Assembly (NCBI GenBank): GCA_902577575.1
Contig: CACGZQ010000001.1
Location: 1 to 57,500 of the forward strand
Direction of reading: 5' to 3'
Origin: an uncultured Pelagibacteraceae bacterium
Lineage (GTDB): Bacteria; Pseudomonadota; Alphaproteobacteria; Pelagibacterales; Pelagibacteraceae
DNA: 57,500 bases
This document shows positions 46,082 through 53,795 of this stretch, one piece after another. Positions within the stretch are counted from its first letter, which is position 1. Each line of letters starts with the position of its first letter. Under the pieces are notes generated by a model, which saw nothing but the letters and a program-made list of their open reading frames with translations, was not told where the DNA came from and made no database searches. The position numbers and the translations under genes are program-made.

Positions 46082-47127
46082 TATCTTCGTCTAACCTTAA
46101 AAAGATTATTTTTAGTACCTAAGTCTTCCCATTTTTCGTAAATTGGAAAACTAATCACCTTTCTTTTTTTCTTTATAAGCTTCTTTATTAAATCAGTCAT
46201 ATTAAGGAACCTATTCTTTTTGATTTTTTTAAGAACATTCTTATTCATCACGTAAATACCAGTGTTAATTTTTGTCGTTACAACTGGTTTTTCGATAAGA
46301 TCTATTACTTTGTTAGATTTAGTTTCAATAACTCCAATTTGCCTCTTTTTTCTCTCAAGATTTGTTACTATAGTAAAGTGAGAATTATTTTTATTGTGAT
46401 AATCAATCAAATTCTTAAAACTAACATCAGTTATTGTATCACCATTAACGACGATAATTGGTAATCTATTTTTGGTATTTAGAAGAGATAGAGAGCCTGC
46501 AGTTCCAAGCGGTTTACTTTCTTTTACATAAGAAATGTTCACACCAAACTTTTTGCCATCTCCAAAATATTTTTCAATTTTATGTCTTAAGTAATTAACG
46601 GAAATATAAAAATTATAAAATCCATTAGATGATGCACTTTCTATTATATGTTGTATTATAGGCTTGCTAGCAACTTTTATCATAGGTTTTGGAATATTTT
46701 TTGTTAATGGCATTAATCTTTTTCCAACTCCACCTGCCATAACAACAAAGGGATTGCTATAAATGAAGTTTGTATCATTCATCTCTCCGTCTATTAATAT
46801 TTTTTTTAGCTTTTTTGTTTTAGATAACACTGGTAATTGTTCAATTCCTTTATTTATAAAATAATCTTTTATTAATTTATTATCATTAGCCTGACTTTCG
46901 TAAATAAACTTAGGAGATTTTTTCATTACTCTTATGACTAGATCGTTAGTTCCAACACCTTTTAAAAAAGCTCTTCTTAAATCACCATCAGTTATAGTGC
47001 CAACTAATTGTTTTTTTTTATTAAGGATAAATAAAATCTTTACTTTGGAACTATTTAGTATTCTTAAAGCAGTAAAAACTTTTGAATTAGTCTTTAAAAT
47101 ATTTTGTTTCAATTTACTAATTAACAT
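46081..47127 (-). CDS. CBS-domain sugar nucleotidyltransferase (PtmE-like)
   Basis: A CBS pair fills residues about 1-120 (VGTITDGDLRRAFLKG). A nucleotidyltransferase follows with VMAGGVGKRLMPLTKNIPKP near 128-147 and VVNGDTITDV near 226. Length 348. The same architecture is found in PtmE, which makes GDP-GlcNAc for legionaminic acid in Campylobacter; that role fits the neighbouring LegC, LegG and LegI-like genes. The nucleotide used here is not proven. Confidence 0.83.
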   Translation of the reverse strand: MLISKLKQNILKTNSKVFTALRILNSSKVKILFILNKKKQLVGTITDGDLRRAFLKGVGTNDLVIRVMKKSPKFIYESQANDNKLIKDYFINKGIEQLPVLSKTKKLKKILIDGEMNDTNFIYSNPFVVMAGGVGKRLMPLTKNIPKPMIKVASKPIIQHIIESASSNGFYNFYISVNYLRHKIEKYFGDGKKFGVNISYVKESKPLGTAGSLSLLNTKNRLPIIVVNGDTITDVSFKNLIDYHNKNNSHFTIVTNLERKKRQIGVIETKSNKVIDLIEKPVVTTKINTGIYVMNKNVLKKIKKNRFLNMTDLIKKLIKKKRKVISFPIYEKWEDLGTKNNLFKVRRR

Positions 47128-47789
47128 TAACTAATCCATTTCATTACTTCAAAAGCTTCTGCTGCCTTTTTATTAATTTCCGATCCACGCAAGTTTGCAA
47201 GAGATAAGACTACTTTTTTACTTCTTGGAAAGGGAAATCTTTGAATTTCAGATTTATAAATATCTAATATATTCAATTTCTTTTTTATAAATTTTGAAAT
47301 ATCTTCATAATAATTCGGAAAAAACTGTTGTTTTTTTTTTAAATTAAAATTTGTTTCTGAAATTGTTTGATAGCACAAAATTCTTTTTATATAACTCGCT
47401 CTGAAATTTTTAGTGCATGAAGATATTATTTCGAAAGTCACCCTATGATCACTATGAATATCGGAGTAATGTGGTATAAAAATTTCTTCTGGTTTGAGAT
47501 TATCTAAGATTAACTTAATCTTACTTATCATTAAACTTCTTTTTTGATTTTCAAGACTAGCTGGGGGATATCCTAAACTTAAAACTTTTTTGAAATTTAA
47601 AAGTTTTTTAACTTTTGAGATCTCTAATCGCCTTTTTTGGATTTCATTAAATTTATAATTATTTTTGTCTTTTTCAGTCATGATCATCCAGTAAACTTTA
47701 TTTTTTTTATTTGAGGATCTTTTAAGTATTGTTCCTCCAACACCTAAAGTTTCATCATCTGGATGAGGAGCAACTACTAATGTTTTCAT
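47127..47789 (-). CDS. PIG-L/LmbE-family deacetylase
   Basis: Zinc-dependent N-deacetylase family. The metal site VAPHPDDETLGVGG (5-18) and HSDIHSDHR-like YSDIHSDHRVTFE near 100-113 are intact. Length 220. It overlaps the formyltransferase-like gene by 4 bases and the nucleotidyltransferase gene by one. The likely substrate is an N-acetyl sugar, freeing an amine for re-acylation by the next enzyme (inference). Confidence 0.87.
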   Translation of the reverse strand: MKTLVVAPHPDDETLGVGGTILKRSSNKKNKVYWMIMTEKDKNNYKFNEIQKRRLEISKVKKLLNFKKVLSLGYPPASLENQKRSLMISKIKLILDNLKPEEIFIPHYSDIHSDHRVTFEIISSCTKNFRASYIKRILCYQTISETNFNLKKKQQFFPNYYEDISKFIKKKLNILDIYKSEIQRFPFPRSKKVVLSLANLRGSEINKKAAEAFEVMKWIS

Positions 47790-48670
47790 AAATACTCTTC
47801 CTTTCTAAAATTAATTCTGGGGTAATACTTTTTAAGTAATATTGCGTCACTACCCGTTTGTATTACAGGTTTTTTGTTTATAATCGAAATTACTTTACCT
47901 GGTTCAATATTTTTAATGTTTAATACTTTTATTTTGATTTCATCGACTCTTATAAATTTACCTTTATAACTGAATACTGCTCCAGGATATGGATCATTCA
48001 ACGCCTTAACTAAATTTTGTATGGTTTCAGAATTCATTCTCCAATCGATAACTCCATCTTTAAAATCTCTTTTTCTCCAATAATTGGATTTATTTGATTT
48101 CTTTTTAATTATTTTAAATTTTTTGTTTTTTGAAAATTGTTTTATAAGTCTCAAGAGTTGATTGGAAGCTATAGATTGAAGTCTTTTATAAATCATCGTT
48201 GCGTTATGGTTTTTTTTAATTTCAATAATTTTTTTAGATATGATTTTCCCATTATCAATCGAGTTATCCATGATAAAAAAAGTTGATCCAATTTTTTTTA
48301 ACCCTAAAGCAAGTGACCAAATAATCGGGTGCTTGCCTCTATTCAAAGGTAAATCGGATGGATGATAGCCTATGACACAATGCTTTGGGATTTTTAAAAC
48401 TCGAGAGCTAAGTATTTTTGACCATCCAACGCAAATAATTAAGTCTGGTTTTTTTCTTTTAATCCATTTAATTGCTTTCTCATCATTAATATCATCTGTT
48501 TTCATTGAAGGAATTTTTTTAGATTTAGCTATATGGGTAATATCAAAAAAGTCGTTATTCATTTTAGGACTTTTTTTTCCTATCACACCCACAATGCTAT
48601 ATTTTGTTTTGATCAACCTTTTCAAAATAAACTTTGAAAAAATAACCGATCCTAAAAAAATTAATCTCAT
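47786..48670 (-). CDS. Formyltransferase-like enzyme (Fmt/ArnA fold)
   Basis: Resembles methionyl-tRNA and sugar N-formyltransferases. The active-site His and Asp are seen in YHPSDLPLNRGKHP (near 103-116) and SIDNGKII (near 143), but the usual catalytic Asn two residues before His is Gly (IGYH). A C-terminal OB-like domain covers residues about 200-290. Length 294. With the PIG-L gene it may replace an N-acetyl group on the nonulosonic acid by formyl or another acyl group; the Asn loss leaves chemistry open. Confidence 0.78.
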   Translation of the reverse strand: MRLIFLGSVIFSKFILKRLIKTKYSIVGVIGKKSPKMNNDFFDITHIAKSKKIPSMKTDDINDEKAIKWIKRKKPDLIICVGWSKILSSRVLKIPKHCVIGYHPSDLPLNRGKHPIIWSLALGLKKIGSTFFIMDNSIDNGKIISKKIIEIKKNHNATMIYKRLQSIASNQLLRLIKQFSKNKKFKIIKKKSNKSNYWRKRDFKDGVIDWRMNSETIQNLVKALNDPYPGAVFSYKGKFIRVDEIKIKVLNIKNIEPGKVISIINKKPVIQTGSDAILLKKYYPRINFRKEEYL

Positions 48671-49836
48671 AAAAATTTTATATTAAAATCTTTAAAGTTT
48701 TTAACTAAGATATTTTCAAGTTTTTTTGACTTTAGTGTTTTAATAATTTGATCGGAAGTATTTTTTTTTTCGTAAGGATTTTTAAATTTTGTGTGCTTTT
48801 TCTTTGTATTTTTTAATTTGAGACATCTCTTGATTGATTTAACTATTGATCTTACATTAAAACTTGAATTTATTACAGACTCTGCCCTTACTCTACCTAA
48901 TTGCCTATTTCCGATATCAACAGATGGGGTAAGTAATGACGGTGCTTCAATAATTCCACTTGATGAATTTCCTATTATACAACTAGCTTGTTTACAAATT
49001 GCAAAGTAGTTCTTTTGGCCGAGGGATTTAAAATAAACCGAGTCTTTGTTTTTTCGACAAAACTTTACTATTTGATTATTAATTTCTTTATAACCAGCCT
49101 CTGCATTTGGCATGGTAAATATAAAATTTGTGTTTTTAAATTTTTCTAAAGCATTAAGTAAAATAAGTGTATTTTTTTTAACATTGCTTTTATCTAGAGT
49201 TTCCGGGTGTAAAGTAATTACAAACGTTCTTTTTTTTAAATTTAAGTTAAATTTATTTTTTTTTTCTGAATTTAAAAAAAAATTCATTTTTTTCACATTT
49301 TCAACTCCTAATGAGCCAACATTAAAAATGTTTTCTCTTTTTTCGCCCAACTGTATAACTCTTTTAAAATATTTATAAGTTGAAACAAAATGCAAATGAG
49401 ACATTTTTGTAATTGAATGTCTTATAGCTTCGTCAATAATCCCCTCGGTTGACTCCCCGCCGTGAATATGTGCAATAGGAATTTGATTAATCATCGCGGC
49501 TATAGCTACAGAAAAAATTTCATATCTGTCACCTAAAATTACAAGAATATCAGGTTTATTTTTTTGAAATTCTTTAGTAAATTTTTTGATACCTGTTGAT
49601 ACGACAAAACTTACATCTAAATTTTTATCACTTAAAAAATCGATATTAATTTTTTTAGTTATCTTAATTTTATCTTTTTTTATCTGATTAAGATTATTTC
49701 CAAATTTATTTTGTAAAAGACTGCCGGTTGCATAAAAATTAAATGTTACATCTCTATCTTTTTGAAGTTTGGTTATTAAATTTTTCATTATCCCGTAGTC
49801 GGCTCTTGAGCTAGATATTAAAGAAATTTTTCGCAT
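48667..49836 (-). CDS. neuC: Hydrolysing UDP-sugar 2-epimerase (NeuC/LegG-like)
   Basis: Hydrolyses a UDP-linked HexNAc with 2-epimerisation, giving the ManNAc-type sugar for a nonulosonic acid synthase. The opening SSSRADYGIM, LGDRYEIFSVAIAA near 96, IAHIHGGESTEG and the late IGNSSSGIIEAPSL are the family marks. Length 389. In the legionaminic route this enzyme acts on UDP- or GDP-linked di-N-acetyl-bacillosamine. Overlaps the downstream formyltransferase-like gene by 4 bases. Confidence 0.92.
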   Translation of the reverse strand: MRKISLISSSRADYGIMKNLITKLQKDRDVTFNFYATGSLLQNKFGNNLNQIKKDKIKITKKINIDFLSDKNLDVSFVVSTGIKKFTKEFQKNKPDILVILGDRYEIFSVAIAAMINQIPIAHIHGGESTEGIIDEAIRHSITKMSHLHFVSTYKYFKRVIQLGEKRENIFNVGSLGVENVKKMNFFLNSEKKNKFNLNLKKRTFVITLHPETLDKSNVKKNTLILLNALEKFKNTNFIFTMPNAEAGYKEINNQIVKFCRKNKDSVYFKSLGQKNYFAICKQASCIIGNSSSGIIEAPSLLTPSVDIGNRQLGRVRAESVINSSFNVRSIVKSIKRCLKLKNTKKKHTKFKNPYEKKNTSDQIIKTLKSKKLENILVKNFKDFNIKFL

Positions 49837-49838
49837 AT

Positions 49839-50849
49839 CTAGATCTTTATGTTTTGATCTTTTTTAAAATCAAATTTTGATATTTTTCTTAAAACTTTGT
49901 CCCATTTTTCAGAAGCAACTCCAGGCATTGATCTTTTTGTAGTTATATTGTTAACAGTAAATTTTTGACCTTTATAAATATTTTTTTTTGCTACTATATT
50001 TTTTCTAATAAATTTTAAATTTTGCAATTCTTGAAGAGATGCAAATTTTTTGTTTTGCCCTAAACTTTTATAAGCATTTTTTAATTTTGAAACGAAATCA
50101 ACTAATTCTTTTGGATCCAAACTTGCTCTATGATCAGGCCCTGCCAAAGACTTATTTAAAGTAAAATGTTTTTCAATAATTTCTGCTCCTAAGCCGATTG
50201 AAGTTAAAGATGCCTCAAATCCAATAGTATGATCTGAGAAACCAGTTTTAAGATTAAATTTTTTTTTTAAAAAACTAATTGATTTAAGATTTGTTTCCTC
50301 TAATTTGACTGGATACTCAGTGTTACAATGTAATAGTGAAATATTCTTTCTTTTAGTTCCGCATTTGATCAATAACTTTAAAGCATTTTTAATTTCTTTA
50401 AGATTAGACATTCCTGTAGAAAGTATAATTTTAAGGTTAAGGCTTCCAATCTTCGAAAGGTAGGGAATATTAGTAATCTCGCCCGAAGGTATTTTTATTA
50501 TTTTTACTTTTAGTTTTTTTAAAAAAGATATACTTTTTAAGTCAAAAGGACTGGACAAAAACTTTATTTTCTTCATTTTGCATCTTTTAAAAATTTTTAT
50601 AAAATCCGAATTGCTTAGTTCATATTTTTTCAACATTTTATATTGATTTTTAAAATTCGTATTTCTTGTTTGATATTTTGCGCAAGAAAAATCTTTTTGA
50701 ACTATGTCTTCTGTAGAATAGGTTTGGAATTTTACATAATCTGCTCCAGCTTTTGCTGCTAGGTCAACCAATTTAAAAGCCTTTTTTAAATCACCATTAT
50801 GATTTACTCCTGCTTCAGCAATTATAATCAGATTGCTCATATTTTTCAT
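49839..50849 (-). CDS. neuB: Nonulosonic acid synthase (NeuB/LegI-like)
   Basis: Condenses phosphoenolpyruvate with a ManNAc-type sugar to make a nine-carbon keto acid. IIAEAGVNHNGD (8-19), GADYVKFQTY, KIPSGEITN, LHCNTEYPV and GFSDHTIG are the conserved PEP- and metal-binding stretches. A SAF (antifreeze-like) domain lies at the C-terminus (RKNIVAKKNIYKGQ and onward). Length 336. The CNTEYP form matches NeuB/LegI better than PseI. Confidence 0.93.
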   Translation of the reverse strand: MKNMSNLIIIAEAGVNHNGDLKKAFKLVDLAAKAGADYVKFQTYSTEDIVQKDFSCAKYQTRNTNFKNQYKMLKKYELSNSDFIKIFKRCKMKKIKFLSSPFDLKSISFLKKLKVKIIKIPSGEITNIPYLSKIGSLNLKIILSTGMSNLKEIKNALKLLIKCGTKRKNISLLHCNTEYPVKLEETNLKSISFLKKKFNLKTGFSDHTIGFEASLTSIGLGAEIIEKHFTLNKSLAGPDHRASLDPKELVDFVSKLKNAYKSLGQNKKFASLQELQNLKFIRKNIVAKKNIYKGQKFTVNNITTKRSMPGVASEKWDKVLRKISKFDFKKDQNIKI

Positions 50850-52006
50850 TTAATAATTCCTGGGCCGCTAGGTAAACTAATTGCTATTTCGTAAATTTTG
50901 TTCGTAATCCTCAAATTCATTTTTGGAAATTTTTTAAGATGTTTTAAAGTGTGAAGAGGTTTCCAAATAGGTCTAACAAAAATTTTTTTCTTATATAAAT
51001 ATTTTATAAAGTTATCTTTCTTAATTTTATTATCTTTAATTATTAAAGTATTTAGCCAATTATTACTTGAACTATTTTTAGTTGGTGTTAGTAATGCTAC
51101 TTCAGTATATTGAGCAAATATCTTTTTATAATTTTTGAAAATATTTTTTTTTATTTTCAATATCTTTTTTAATTTATTAAATTGTGCGGAGGCTAATGCA
51201 GCATTTAGATTAGGCATTCGATAATTGTAGCCTACTTGATTATGGATGTATTCCCAATTATGAGGCACTTTAGAATTAGATACTAAGGAAGAAATTTTTT
51301 TATAAATTTTTTTATTATTAGTTATCACTACTCCACCTCCGCCTGAAGTTATGATTTTATTTCCATTAAAACTAAATACTCCCGTATCGCCAAAAGTGCC
51401 GAGATGTCTCTTTTTATAAAAACTACCAAGGGCCTCCGTAGAATCTTCAACTAATTTCAAATTATATTTTTTTGCTATTCTCCTAATTTTTATTATATCG
51501 CAAGGATTACCAAATACATGTACTGCTATAATGCCTTTGATTTTTCTATTAGTTGTTTTGTTATAGAGATTTTGACCTTTTTTGTAAGAATTTAATTTTA
51601 GATATGTTTCTAATTTATTTGGACATATACCAAAATTTTCTTCTTCTACCTCTACAAAATGTGGTATTGCGCCCAAATATAAGATTGGATGAACAGTAGC
51701 TACAAAAGTTAAAGATGGTACTAAGATTTCTTCATCTTTTTTAAAGTCAAGTGCTAAAAGACTTGCGTGAATACCAGAAACACCGTTAATTGTGCATATT
51801 GCGTATCGTGATTTGGTAAATCGTTTTATTTGATTCTCAAGTTTTTTTATAAAGAAACCATTGGAAGAGGTTGATACAAAACCATTATCTATACAATTTT
51901 CTAAATTTTTTTTTTCTATTTTCGAGAAAACCGGTTCATGTAATTTTAGTTTTTTCGAATTAAAATTTTTTAAAATTTGATTTGAAATAGCTTTATAAAA
52001 AGACAT
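50846..52006 (-). CDS. Sugar aminotransferase, DegT/LegC-like
   Basis: PLP enzyme of the DegT/DnrJ/EryC1/StrS family. The PLP Asp is in LVEDSTEALGS near 188 and the Schiff-base Lys in FSFNGNKIITSGGGG near 217. Length 386 and the N-terminal extension (KLHEPVFSKIEKKNLE) are typical for LegC, which aminates a 4-keto-GlcNAc derivative. The dehydratase (LegB) that would feed it is not in the window. Overlaps neuB by 4 bases. Confidence 0.85.
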   Translation of the reverse strand: MSFYKAISNQILKNFNSKKLKLHEPVFSKIEKKNLENCIDNGFVSTSSNGFFIKKLENQIKRFTKSRYAICTINGVSGIHASLLALDFKKDEEILVPSLTFVATVHPILYLGAIPHFVEVEEENFGICPNKLETYLKLNSYKKGQNLYNKTTNRKIKGIIAVHVFGNPCDIIKIRRIAKKYNLKLVEDSTEALGSFYKKRHLGTFGDTGVFSFNGNKIITSGGGGVVITNNKKIYKKISSLVSNSKVPHNWEYIHNQVGYNYRMPNLNAALASAQFNKLKKILKIKKNIFKNYKKIFAQYTEVALLTPTKNSSSNNWLNTLIIKDNKIKKDNFIKYLYKKKIFVRPIWKPLHTLKHLKKFPKMNLRITNKIYEIAISLPSGPGIIK

Positions 52007-52054
52007 TACTAAATTTTGTTTCCACTAATACAAATATTTTTATTCAAAAAACTT

Positions 52055-52789
52055 TTATCTTATTTTTAATCTAATTCTTTTCTCTACCTTTTTTAAATCT
52101 TCCGGTAAATCAACTGATATTGACATATTGCTCATACTTATCATTTTAACATTAATACCATTCTCTAGGAATCTTAAAAGTTCTAAATCTTCAATATTCT
52201 CTAAAAATGTTTTTTTTTTAAACATTAGAAATTTTTTCAATGAATTTTTAGGAAATGAGTAAATACATACTTGTCTTAAAGCTTTTGTAAATTTTTTTTT
52301 TTTATTAGATGGTATTCCAGCTCTAGACATATAAAGTAAATCATCTTTTTTGTTCAAAACTACTTTTGGTATTGATGGATTAAAAAAATCTTTTTGATCA
52401 ACTATATTGCAATAACCGCCATAAATTTGATTTGGATTTCTTTTTGTATATGAAATTATCTTATTTAAATCCTTGGGGTTAAAAATGGGTTCATCACCTT
52501 GGATATTAACGAAGTTTGTGTATTTTTTTTTTATATTTGAAAAATAAGCTACTCGATCTGTTCCTGTTAAACATTTTTTTTTAATAATTATAGAATTTAT
52601 ATAGTTTTTTTTACATAGATTAATTATTCTTGAGTCATCAGTCGCTACGAAAAGGTCTTTTTTGTTAATTACTTTTAAACATTGATTTACAGTTCTTATT
52701 AACATTGGAACACCCATGATATTTTTTAGTGGTTTGCCAGGAAATCTTTTTGATTTGAACCTTGCAGGAATAACAAAAGCTATTTTCAT
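52055..52789 (-). CDS. KdsB-like CMP-sugar synthetase, second copy
   Basis: KdsB family: PARFKSKRFPGKPL (8-21), GTDR in KKCLTGTDRVAYF near 76, NIQGDEPIF near 94 and the terminal SVDLPEDLKKVE. Length 244. It is the first biosynthetic gene after the antiterminator and is not close in sequence to the copy at 40.8 kb. Its start is preceded by GGAG at 9-base spacing and an ops-like element. Confidence 0.87.
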   Translation of the reverse strand: MKIAFVIPARFKSKRFPGKPLKNIMGVPMLIRTVNQCLKVINKKDLFVATDDSRIINLCKKNYINSIIIKKKCLTGTDRVAYFSNIKKKYTNFVNIQGDEPIFNPKDLNKIISYTKRNPNQIYGGYCNIVDQKDFFNPSIPKVVLNKKDDLLYMSRAGIPSNKKKKFTKALRQVCIYSFPKNSLKKFLMFKKKTFLENIEDLELLRFLENGINVKMISMSNMSISVDLPEDLKKVEKRIRLKIR

Positions 52790-52802
52790 TAGGCAAAGCT
52801 CC

Positions 52803-52812
52803 GCACTATACC
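52803..52812 (-). promoter_or_regulatory. Possible ops-like antiterminator recruitment site
   Basis: Minus strand GGTATAGTGC matches 8 of 10 bases of the GGTAGCGTGC core of the enterobacterial ops element that recruits RfaH. It lies in the 54-base leader between the NusG-like gene and the long downstream operon. A Shine-Dalgarno GGAG follows directly, which may account for part of its higher G content. Confidence 0.3.
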
Positions 52813-52843
52813 AAAAGACGATATTTTTACTTTATTTTCCAAA

Positions 52844-53329
52844 TTACAATGGTAAAAAATATTTATTTTTCTTTTTTACCGTTATTTTCAAATTATTTAT
52901 TTTAGTAGTAAAATAATTTTTATTTTTATTAATTACCTCAAAAGCAAAACTTTTGAATGGACCGGTTATAAATTTTGCTTTTAGATCAACTAATTCATCA
53001 AAAAATGTTTGGCTCAAAGTATTATTTTTTTCCTCATGGTTTTTACATTTGTGCACAAAATTTAAAATTTGTTTTTGTTCTAATCTATAGTTAGATAAAA
53101 AATAACTTAAGCCTTTTACGAATTTCAAATCATTCAAAATTTTCTCCTCTGAAAACTTAGAGTGTTTACAGAATACATAATTTCCTAGTATATTTTTAAA
53201 AAATTTTTTTTTTCTTAATTCAATCATTATTTTTGGTTGATAAAATTCCATCTCACTTCCTAAAATTTTACTTAGGTTTTCCTTAAGCGTTTGTGATTGT
53301 CCATTATTATACTTTGCTACTATCCACAT
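52844..53329 (-). CDS. NusG/RfaH-like transcription antiterminator
   Basis: A 161-residue specialised NusG paralogue. The NGN domain begins MWIVAKYNNGQ and includes ILGNYVFCKH near 47-56 and FVKGLSYFLSNY near 70-81. A KOW-type C-terminal domain covers about 113-155 with the GPF motif at 123-125. RfaH, UpxY and LoaP proteins of this type help RNA polymerase through long polysaccharide operons. It follows the MarR-type gene by 2 bases and precedes the kdsB-like gene by 54 bases. Target specificity is inferred. Confidence 0.8.
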   Translation of the reverse strand: MWIVAKYNNGQSQTLKENLSKILGSEMEFYQPKIMIELRKKKFFKNILGNYVFCKHSKFSEEKILNDLKFVKGLSYFLSNYRLEQKQILNFVHKCKNHEEKNNTLSQTFFDELVDLKAKFITGPFKSFAFEVINKNKNYFTTKINNLKITVKKKNKYFLPL

Positions 53330-53331
53330 TA

Positions 53332-53658
53332 TTACTGACTCTCTTTATTAATCTTTTCTAATTCCTCTTTCAAATTTTCGTACTCTTTCATCTTCATCTT
53401 CATAAAATTTATTGTTAGCTTTGCCTTCTCCGCAATACCTTTTGGTGTTATCACGTAAATATAATTGAGTTTGTTTGGATTTTTTTTAAAGTTTTGAATC
53501 TTAATTAGACCTTTGTTCTTTAGAGCTTTTAAACAATAATTAAGTTTACCTAGACTTACTCCTAATTCATTTGCTAATTCTCGTTGAGAAAAATTAGGAT
53601 TTTTTTGAATTTTCCTCAATAATTCAAACTGATCTGTATTATCATTTTTCATGTTCAT
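53332..53658 (-). CDS. MarR-family EPS-associated transcriptional regulator
   Basis: 108 residues: a winged helix-turn-helix at about 12-75 (NFSQRELANELGVSLGKLNY, then the wing LNYIYVITPKG) and a C-terminal helix (80-105) likely for dimerisation. This matches the small MarR-type regulators that head exopolysaccharide operons. Start is ATG 53658 or, two codons later, 53652. Four TTGAAC-type half-sites cover the start and upstream, suggesting autoregulation. Confidence 0.85.
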   Translation of the reverse strand: MNMKNDNTDQFELLRKIQKNPNFSQRELANELGVSLGKLNYCLKALKNKGLIKIQNFKKNPNKLNYIYVITPKGIAEKAKLTINFMKMKMKEYENLKEELEKINKESQ

Positions 53659-53686
53659 ATTTTGAACGTATGTTCAATAATTGAAC
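53653..53686. promoter_or_regulatory. Operator array of four TTGAAC half-sites
   Basis: Half-sites in alternating orientation: GTTCA 53653, TTGAAC 53662, GTTCAA 53672 and TTGAAC 53681. Their starts are 9-10 bases apart, one helical turn. The middle pair forms a perfect palindrome (TTGAAC-GTAT-GTTCAA). The first site overlaps the MarR start codon. Confidence 0.65.
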
Positions 53687-53699
53687 AATTAAGATAATT

Positions 53700-53728
53700 T
53701 TGATAGAATTGCAAGTAATTTATGACAA
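53700..53728 (-). promoter_or_regulatory. Candidate promoter of the MarR-NusG-polysaccharide operon
   Basis: On the minus strand TTGTCA (53728-53723), a 17-base spacer, then TATCAA (53705-53700). Transcription would start near 53693, placing the half-site array just downstream, where a bound repressor could block it. Confidence 0.4.
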
Positions 53729-53795
53729 AAAAATTAATCTTTATAGTTAAAAAGTTGCTTCTAATAACTTGTAAAATGTTGTTTTCTCAACAAAT

